In this document: positions 59,487 through 64,000 of the stretch, in pieces
Layout: every line of letters begins with the position of its first letter
How positions within the stretch are numbered: the first letter of the stretch is position 1
NCBI RefSeq assembly: GCF_026226615.1
Contig: NZ_JAJAPB010000009.1
Coordinates: 37,286 to 101,285 of the forward strand
Source of the DNA: Geovibrio ferrireducens
GTDB lineage: Bacteria > Chrysiogenota > Deferribacteres > Deferribacterales > Geovibrionaceae
Length of the DNA stretch: 64,000 nt
Direction of reading: 5' to 3'
Program-made: the position numbers and the translations under genes
The notes under the pieces: model-generated
Seen by the model: the letters and a program-made list of their open reading frames with translations, nothing else
Told to the model about the DNA's origin: nothing
Databases searched by the model: none

Positions 59487-59515
59487 AACATACACGCCTG
59501 CTTTTATGTTGTCAA
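59487..59515 (-). promoter_or_regulatory. Sigma-70 promoter of the initiator tRNA
   Basis: On the minus strand TTGACA (59510-59515), exactly 17 bases, TATGTT (59487-59492), 12 bases before the tRNA 5' end. Confidence 0.8.
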
Positions 59516-59643
59516 GAATAAATATGAAATTTTTTTTAAGTCGGCGGGTATTGAAAAATAACAAAGACTATCATAGGATTAATTATAAGCTGAGAGTGCC
59601 GGATTACCCGGTTTTGCTGAATGAATTTCGAGGAGTGAGCTTC

Positions 59644-60492
59644 ATGAATATTGTTTATATATCCGCTGTTCTTTTTGTATCAACAGCCGCTGCCGCCTAT
59701 ATTTTCCCTCAGATGCCGGGGGCTGATGCCGGCTTTATTCTCACTCTCCTCGTGTGCGCCACTGCCTGCGTCACAGGAGCAGCATACTGGAGAGGGAAAA
59801 AGAACCGCGAAAGAGAGGAGGAGCTCAGCGGAATGATCCTCAGGGAGGAGAAACGGACAGTGGGCAGGTTTCTCATACATGAATGGCGCGGGCTCATCCA
59901 GAACATAGGGATACAGGCGGAGATGATGGAGCGTGCGGACAATATAGAAGGGGTGCGCATAAACTGCGGAGTGATCCGCAAGATTCTCCGTGACGAGGCA
60001 GAGAAAACCGACAAGGCTGAATTTTACTTCCGCAAGGACGGCCAGAATATGAAAAAATCCTCAAAGGCTGTGCAGAAAGCTGTTTCTGATGCTGAGATTT
60101 TTCATGGCAGAAAAAGAGTAAAAGTTGTGTACAATACAAATAAAAAAGATCTCAAGTCAGACTTTGACAAGCTTCACCCTTGCGTATTCTTCGCACTGAT
60201 GAACGCTTTTTCCGCCATTAAGGACAAAAATGTTTCTGTGATGCTCAGTGTGGCTGAAAGGGTTCTGGGGTTCACTGAGTTCCTTGAAATATCCGTAGAG
60301 GGGGGCGAAATGCTTTTTGACAAGGAGACGGAAGAGCTTTTTCATCCGTTCAATGTGTCCCCTGATAAGTTCAGGGGGTATTTCGGGCTCGCTTCCGTGA
60401 GGAGGCTTGCTTCCGATATGGGCGGCTTTGCCGAGGTTGAAAGAGGCATAGACAAAACCAGCATATATATTGTTATTCCGGTGGCTAAATGA
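59644..60492 (+). CDS. Membrane-anchored histidine kinase-like protein coupled to glnE
   Basis: 282 residues from an ATG that follows GAGGAG; longer frames would run into the tRNA. Two N-terminal hydrophobic helices (VYISAVLFVSTAAAAYIF; FILTLLVCATACVTGAAYW) are followed by a helical region with FLIHEWRGLIQNIGIQAEMM, resembling a dimerisation domain with a candidate phospho-acceptor histidine. An ATPase-like domain follows with N box FALMNAFSAI and FGLASVRRLASDMGGFAEV. No periplasmic sensor domain to speak of. Its stop overlaps the glnE ATG (ATGA), so the two are translationally coupled. Confidence 0.8.
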   Translation: MNIVYISAVLFVSTAAAAYIFPQMPGADAGFILTLLVCATACVTGAAYWRGKKNREREEELSGMILREEKRTVGRFLIHEWRGLIQNIGIQAEMMERADNIEGVRINCGVIRKILRDEAEKTDKAEFYFRKDGQNMKKSSKAVQKAVSDAEIFHGRKRVKVVYNTNKKDLKSDFDKLHPCVFFALMNAFSAIKDKNVSVMLSVAERVLGFTEFLEISVEGGEMLFDKETEELFHPFNVSPDKFRGYFGLASVRRLASDMGGFAEVERGIDKTSIYIVIPVAK

Positions 60493-63329
60493 CGGAAAAA
60501 TTTGAGAAAGCGGTTCAGGTATTCAACCATCCGGACAGGGATGATCTGGAGAAGGTGTACAGGCATTCGGTATTCATAGCCGACTGGCTGGGCAAAAACC
60601 CGGAATATGCGGCCAGGGCTCTTGATTTGGCAAAAACAGAGCGGGATGTGGATTCGATCCTTAATGATATTCTCACACAGGATTTTCATGAACTGGATGA
60701 GGAAGCCCTGCTCAGGCATCTGCGCATTATCAAAATGACGGAATACACCGCCATAGCCCTGAAAGACCTTGTTTACGGGGCTGATGTTAGGGACATAACG
60801 GCGCATATATCCGCATTTGCATCCGCGTCCCTTGAGGCGGCATATAAGTACGCCTATTTCAGGATAAGCCGCGAACTGGGCAGGCCGCAGGACTCGGAAG
60901 GCTCAAGGATCGGCATGACGGTGATCGGTCTGGGCAAGCTGGGCGGCTGGGAGCTGAACTTCAGCTCTGACATAGACATAATGTATGTTTACGGAACAGA
61001 GGTAGGCAGAACAGACGACAGCGGCGATAAGCCCTCTGTGGAAAACCATGTTTTTTTCAGCCGCGTTGCCGAAAAGATCACCCATTACATAGGCGCACGG
61101 ACAGCGGACGGAATAGTGTTCCGTGTGGATCTCCGCCTCCGTCCTGACGGGGACAGGGGGGCAATAGCTCTGCCTGTGAGAAGCTGCGAGATATATTACG
61201 AATCCTACGGTCAGGGGTGGGAGAGGATGATGCTTCTCAAGGCCAGACCCGTTGCAGGGGATAAGCGAACCGGAGCGGAGTTTCTCCGCGCGGTGAGGCC
61301 GTTTGTTTTCAGGCGCAGCCTCGATTACAAGCTGCTGGATGAGCTTAAAAATATAAAGCAGAAGATAGACCGCCGCGAGGAGATAAGGGGTAACAGAAAC
61401 GTAAAGCTGGGTTACGGGGGCATAAGGGAGATCGAGTTTGTTGTTCAGGCGTTTCAGATTCTTTACTATCCCAAATATCCGGAGATCTACCACCCCTCCA
61501 CTCTGGAAGGGATAGATCTGCTTGTCAAATTCGGGCAGCTTGAAGCAGAAACCGCGGAGAGGCTCAAAGACGAATACCGTTTCCTGCGGAAGCTTGAGCA
61601 TATGGCACAGATAGAGAACGAAAAGCAGACCCATGTCATACCGGAGGACAGTGCGGCATTTCCCCTCTACCTCGAACGCTGCGGGTTTGATGATGTTGAT
61701 AAGTTCAATGAAAAATTTGCCGAAACCACAAGGTTCGTCCACAGCGTGTTCTCCGGTATTTTCAGGGATCACGAAGGGGCGGACGCATCTTCCCTTATAT
61801 TCGACAAGGAGCTTGATCAGGAAGAGGTGGCAAGGATAATACAGGATAAAGGGATAAGGGATGCCGTAAGGTGTGCCTCCATCATAAAAGAGATACTCCA
61901 CGGGCGCAGGAACACTATACGCACACCGGAGGAGATCCGCATTATAGAGATGGTGCTTACCCGTGTGCTTGAGCACCTGCCGGAGAGAACAGACCCGGCA
62001 GGAACCCTGCTGAACTTCGAGAAACTTCTCTCACACCCTACCACAGTGTACCTTTTGCAGGATATTATAACGGGCGCACCCGCCATTCTGGACAAGCTGG
62101 AGAACCTCTTTTCGTTCAGCCGCTATATGTCCGACCAGATAATAAGCGACCGCACCCTGCTGGACTACATATACGACCCCAAAGACCCGGACTTCAAGAG
62201 CAGCTTTATCCGCCTTGACTACCATGAGCGCACGAAGAAATATACCGGAGACACGGAATATATAATGGAGATAGTCCGCCAGCGGCACAAGGCGTATATC
62301 TTCAATGCCGGCTATGCATTCCTGAACGGAACCCTGAACGTTATTCACACCATGAAGGCGCTTACGGAGCTGGCTAAGGGAACCATTCAGTTCGCTGTGG
62401 ATGCCGTGTATGATCAGGTTACGGCCAGATACGGCAGACCTGTGACCGCTGACGGCAGAATCTGCGATTTCCTCGTTGTGGGGATGGGCAAGCTGGGAAG
62501 CTATGAAATGAGTTTCGGCTCTGATCTGGATATAATATTTCTCTATGAGGAAAACGGCAGGACAGACGGCAAGAACTCCATAACCAACATGGAGTTCTTT
62601 ACTAAGATTCTCCAGAGGACTATCTCCTTCCTCAGCTCATACACCACAAACGGCATACTTTATAAAATAGATACCAGACTCCGCCCCAGCGGGTCCAGCG
62701 GAACTCTGGTGACTGCTCTGCCCGCCTTCCGCGAATACCAGCTTAAGGATGCCATGACGTGGGAAAAGCAGGCTCTGGCACGTTCCAGCGCGGTCAATAC
62801 GGACTCATCCCTTAATGACTGGTTTAACGAAATTAAGACCGAATGCCTTTTCAGTTCACCTTTGGGGAAAGAAGGGATAAAAGAGATAAAGGAGATGCGC
62901 GCTAGGATCGAAACGGAAAAAGGCTCGCCTCCTGAGAAGAACGACATAAAAGCCGGTTACGGCGGGATGCTGGATATTGAGTTTACCGTGCAGATGTTAC
63001 AGCTTCTGACCGGGCATGAGGATCAGAGTGTCCGCAACCCCAATACGCATGATGTTATGGTTCACCTGAAAAATCAGGGCTTTATAAAAGAGCGGGACTA
63101 CTACGCCCTGCATGACAGCTACCACTTTTACAGAACACTGGAAAATGTTCTGAGAATTTATGAGAATACATCAACCTCAAGGCTTCCTGCCAATGAGGAG
63201 ATTCTGGCGAAGGCGGGCATGTTTTTCTGTTTTGAGAAAAACCCCGCAGAATGCTTAAGCGAGAAATACGCATGGGTGCGCAAAAGTGTGCGCGCGGCGT
63301 ACAACAGAGTTTTTGAGAGGTATATGTAA
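60489..63329 (+). CDS. glnE: Glutamine synthetase adenylyltransferase/deadenylylase
   Basis: 946 residues, two nucleotidyltransferase halves. The first active site is GLGKLGGWELNFSSDIDI (about 147-164), with the paired aspartates downstream in FRVDLRLRPDGDRG. The second is GMGKLGSYEMSFGSDLDI, with YKIDTRLRPSGSSG. Both keep the GSxxD-type catalytic aspartates. GlnE adds and removes AMP on glutamine synthetase in response to nitrogen status via PII. Neither PII nor glnA is in the window. It is followed after one base by the ThiE/TenI-like gene. Confidence 0.97.
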   Translation: MTEKFEKAVQVFNHPDRDDLEKVYRHSVFIADWLGKNPEYAARALDLAKTERDVDSILNDILTQDFHELDEEALLRHLRIIKMTEYTAIALKDLVYGADVRDITAHISAFASASLEAAYKYAYFRISRELGRPQDSEGSRIGMTVIGLGKLGGWELNFSSDIDIMYVYGTEVGRTDDSGDKPSVENHVFFSRVAEKITHYIGARTADGIVFRVDLRLRPDGDRGAIALPVRSCEIYYESYGQGWERMMLLKARPVAGDKRTGAEFLRAVRPFVFRRSLDYKLLDELKNIKQKIDRREEIRGNRNVKLGYGGIREIEFVVQAFQILYYPKYPEIYHPSTLEGIDLLVKFGQLEAETAERLKDEYRFLRKLEHMAQIENEKQTHVIPEDSAAFPLYLERCGFDDVDKFNEKFAETTRFVHSVFSGIFRDHEGADASSLIFDKELDQEEVARIIQDKGIRDAVRCASIIKEILHGRRNTIRTPEEIRIIEMVLTRVLEHLPERTDPAGTLLNFEKLLSHPTTVYLLQDIITGAPAILDKLENLFSFSRYMSDQIISDRTLLDYIYDPKDPDFKSSFIRLDYHERTKKYTGDTEYIMEIVRQRHKAYIFNAGYAFLNGTLNVIHTMKALTELAKGTIQFAVDAVYDQVTARYGRPVTADGRICDFLVVGMGKLGSYEMSFGSDLDIIFLYEENGRTDGKNSITNMEFFTKILQRTISFLSSYTTNGILYKIDTRLRPSGSSGTLVTALPAFREYQLKDAMTWEKQALARSSAVNTDSSLNDWFNEIKTECLFSSPLGKEGIKEIKEMRARIETEKGSPPEKNDIKAGYGGMLDIEFTVQMLQLLTGHEDQSVRNPNTHDVMVHLKNQGFIKERDYYALHDSYHFYRTLENVLRIYENTSTSRLPANEEILAKAGMFFCFEKNPAECLSEKYAWVRKSVRAAYNRVFERYM

Positions 63330-63330
63330 A

Positions 63331-63861
63331 GTGCTTAGGTTTTTGGCAGTTATAGACTACGAAACCTTTGGGGATGACTACCTGAAGGTCGCGGAACGGG
63401 TCGCGGACAGATCGGAGATGATCTGGTTCCGCGCGAAGAACCTTGATGCGGCGGATATTTACCGTAAGGCGGAAAAAATGCGTGCACTGCTTCCGGATGC
63501 GTTTCTGATTCTGTCAGAAAGGCCTGACATAGCAGTTGCTGCCGGGTTTGACGGTGTTCAGCTTAATGAGCGCACCCTTTCGCCGGAAACGGTGGAGGAG
63601 ATTTTCCCCGAACTGGTCACAGGATATTCCGCCCACTCTCTGGAGGAGATAGAGAGAACTCAGGCGGATTTTTTTACGCTCAGCCCTATTTTCATGACCG
63701 ACAAACCTTATGAGGTTAAGCCTCTCGGCCCGGTGGACGTTACGGATACGGAGAAAAAGGTCTATGCTCTGGGCGGCGTTACCGTGAGCTCACTCCCCAT
63801 GCTGAACGACATGGGGTACTACGGTTATGCCGGAATAGGGATTATCAAGGGTATGATATGA
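63331..63861 (+). CDS. ThiE/TenI-family protein
   Basis: 176 residues from a GTG one base after the glnE stop. A TIM-barrel of the thiamine phosphate synthase superfamily: MIWFRAKNLDAADIYRKAE, GFDGVQLNERTLSPETV, TGYSAHSLEEIERTQADFFTLSPIFMT in two pieces, and VYALGGVTVSSLPML. It is about 30 residues shorter than typical ThiE, and the ND and HLG pyrophosphate and metal residues are replaced by SE and QLN. It may be a TenI-like thiazole tautomerase or a diverged ThiE. The GAGAGG site lies within the end of glnE. Confidence 0.75.
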   Translation: MLRFLAVIDYETFGDDYLKVAERVADRSEMIWFRAKNLDAADIYRKAEKMRALLPDAFLILSERPDIAVAAGFDGVQLNERTLSPETVEEIFPELVTGYSAHSLEEIERTQADFFTLSPIFMTDKPYEVKPLGPVDVTDTEKKVYALGGVTVSSLPMLNDMGYYGYAGIGIIKGMI

Positions 63862-63940
63862 TTTTTTATTCATGCCCGCGGTTTGCAGAGCAAATCCAGA
63901 CTGATGACAAACATATTAACTGACTTGTTCATATCTGTAA

Positions 63941-63983
63941 AAATCCCCCTCAGTCCCCCTTTGCAAAGGGGGAAGTTGTTGTG
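63941..63983 (+). repeat. Dispersed palindromic repeat (copy 2)
   Basis: It begins AAATCCCCCTCAGTCCCCC and continues TTTGCAAAGGGGGAAGTTG. CCCCCTTTG pairs with CAAAGGGGG directly. It is the plus-strand counterpart of the element at 12201-12244. The remaining sequence to the window end shows nothing else. Confidence 0.8.
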
Positions 63984-64000
63984 TGCAAAAAGCAAGAACT

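Noticed and set aside
60903..61976. 357-codon minus-strand frame
   Set aside because: Antisense to the first catalytic half of glnE; cysteine-rich, low-plausibility translation.

Overview
The window is a dense stretch of chromosome from a Gram-negative, motile, chemotactic bacterium of roughly balanced GC content. P-ring and L-ring flagellar genes (flgH, flgI, flgA) imply an outer membrane. The gene mix fits the Deferribacterota (Geovibrio/Denitrovibrio/Seleniivibrio type), but that placement is inference: no rRNA or other diagnostic marker lies here.

Layout. 0-4.1 kb: the end of a DegT-type sugar aminotransferase, then thiG-thiH, an Ogt-like protein, a divergent sirtuin and a stand-alone cyclic-nucleotide-binding protein. 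4.2-6.5 kb: a CAT-anticodon tRNA whose 3' end is copied 2.2 kb downstream, bracketing an AAA ATPase (DUF4143 type) and a higBA toxin-antitoxin pair, with no integrase. 6.6-8.7 kb: accessory genes (Tat-type exported protein, a 30-residue ferredoxin-like ORF, PilZ, ferredoxin-nitroreductase). 8.7-12 kb: a lipoprotein-flgF-flgG-flgA operon behind a sigma-54-like site. 12-12.6 kb: modular palindromic repeats. 13-17.2 kb: a histidine kinase with two response regulators (one with GGDEF), then a small membrane protein and an RseC-like protein. 17.2-22 kb: polA, a GAF-GGDEF protein and hisD in one operon. 22-32 kb: ilvE, two tandem chemoreceptors, gpsA, a ComFB-like protein, an ArsR regulator, glgA and an Mrp/NBP35 ATPase. 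32.4-40 kb: a response regulator, comEC-thiF-thiS, dnaE-thiD and a second repeat cluster. 40-45 kb: a CcmD-like peptide, def, a DUF721 protein, obg, a DUF4139 protein, rpmA and rplU, divergent from rpmH-rnpA-yidD-yidC-jag and transaldolase. 49-59.2 kb: the second flagellar cluster flgH-I-J-M-N-K-L-fliW-csrA, including a 1400-residue FlgL. 59.4-63.9 kb: initiator tRNA, a histidine kinase-like gene coupled to glnE, and a ThiE/TenI-like protein.

How the genes work together. Thiazole-branch thiamine genes are spread over four loci (thiGH, thiFS, thiD, thiE/tenI-like), with no TPP riboswitch seen. The flagellar genes show a readable hierarchy: sigma-54-like sites before the flgA/F/G and flgH/I/J groups, and a near-consensus sigma-28 site before flgM-N-K-L-fliW-csrA. 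Two GGDEF proteins and a PilZ protein point to c-di-GMP control of the motile state. The features most worth follow-up are the giant FlgL, the integrase-less island at the tRNA, the modular hairpin repeats whose stems co-vary between copies, and the kinase-glnE coupling.
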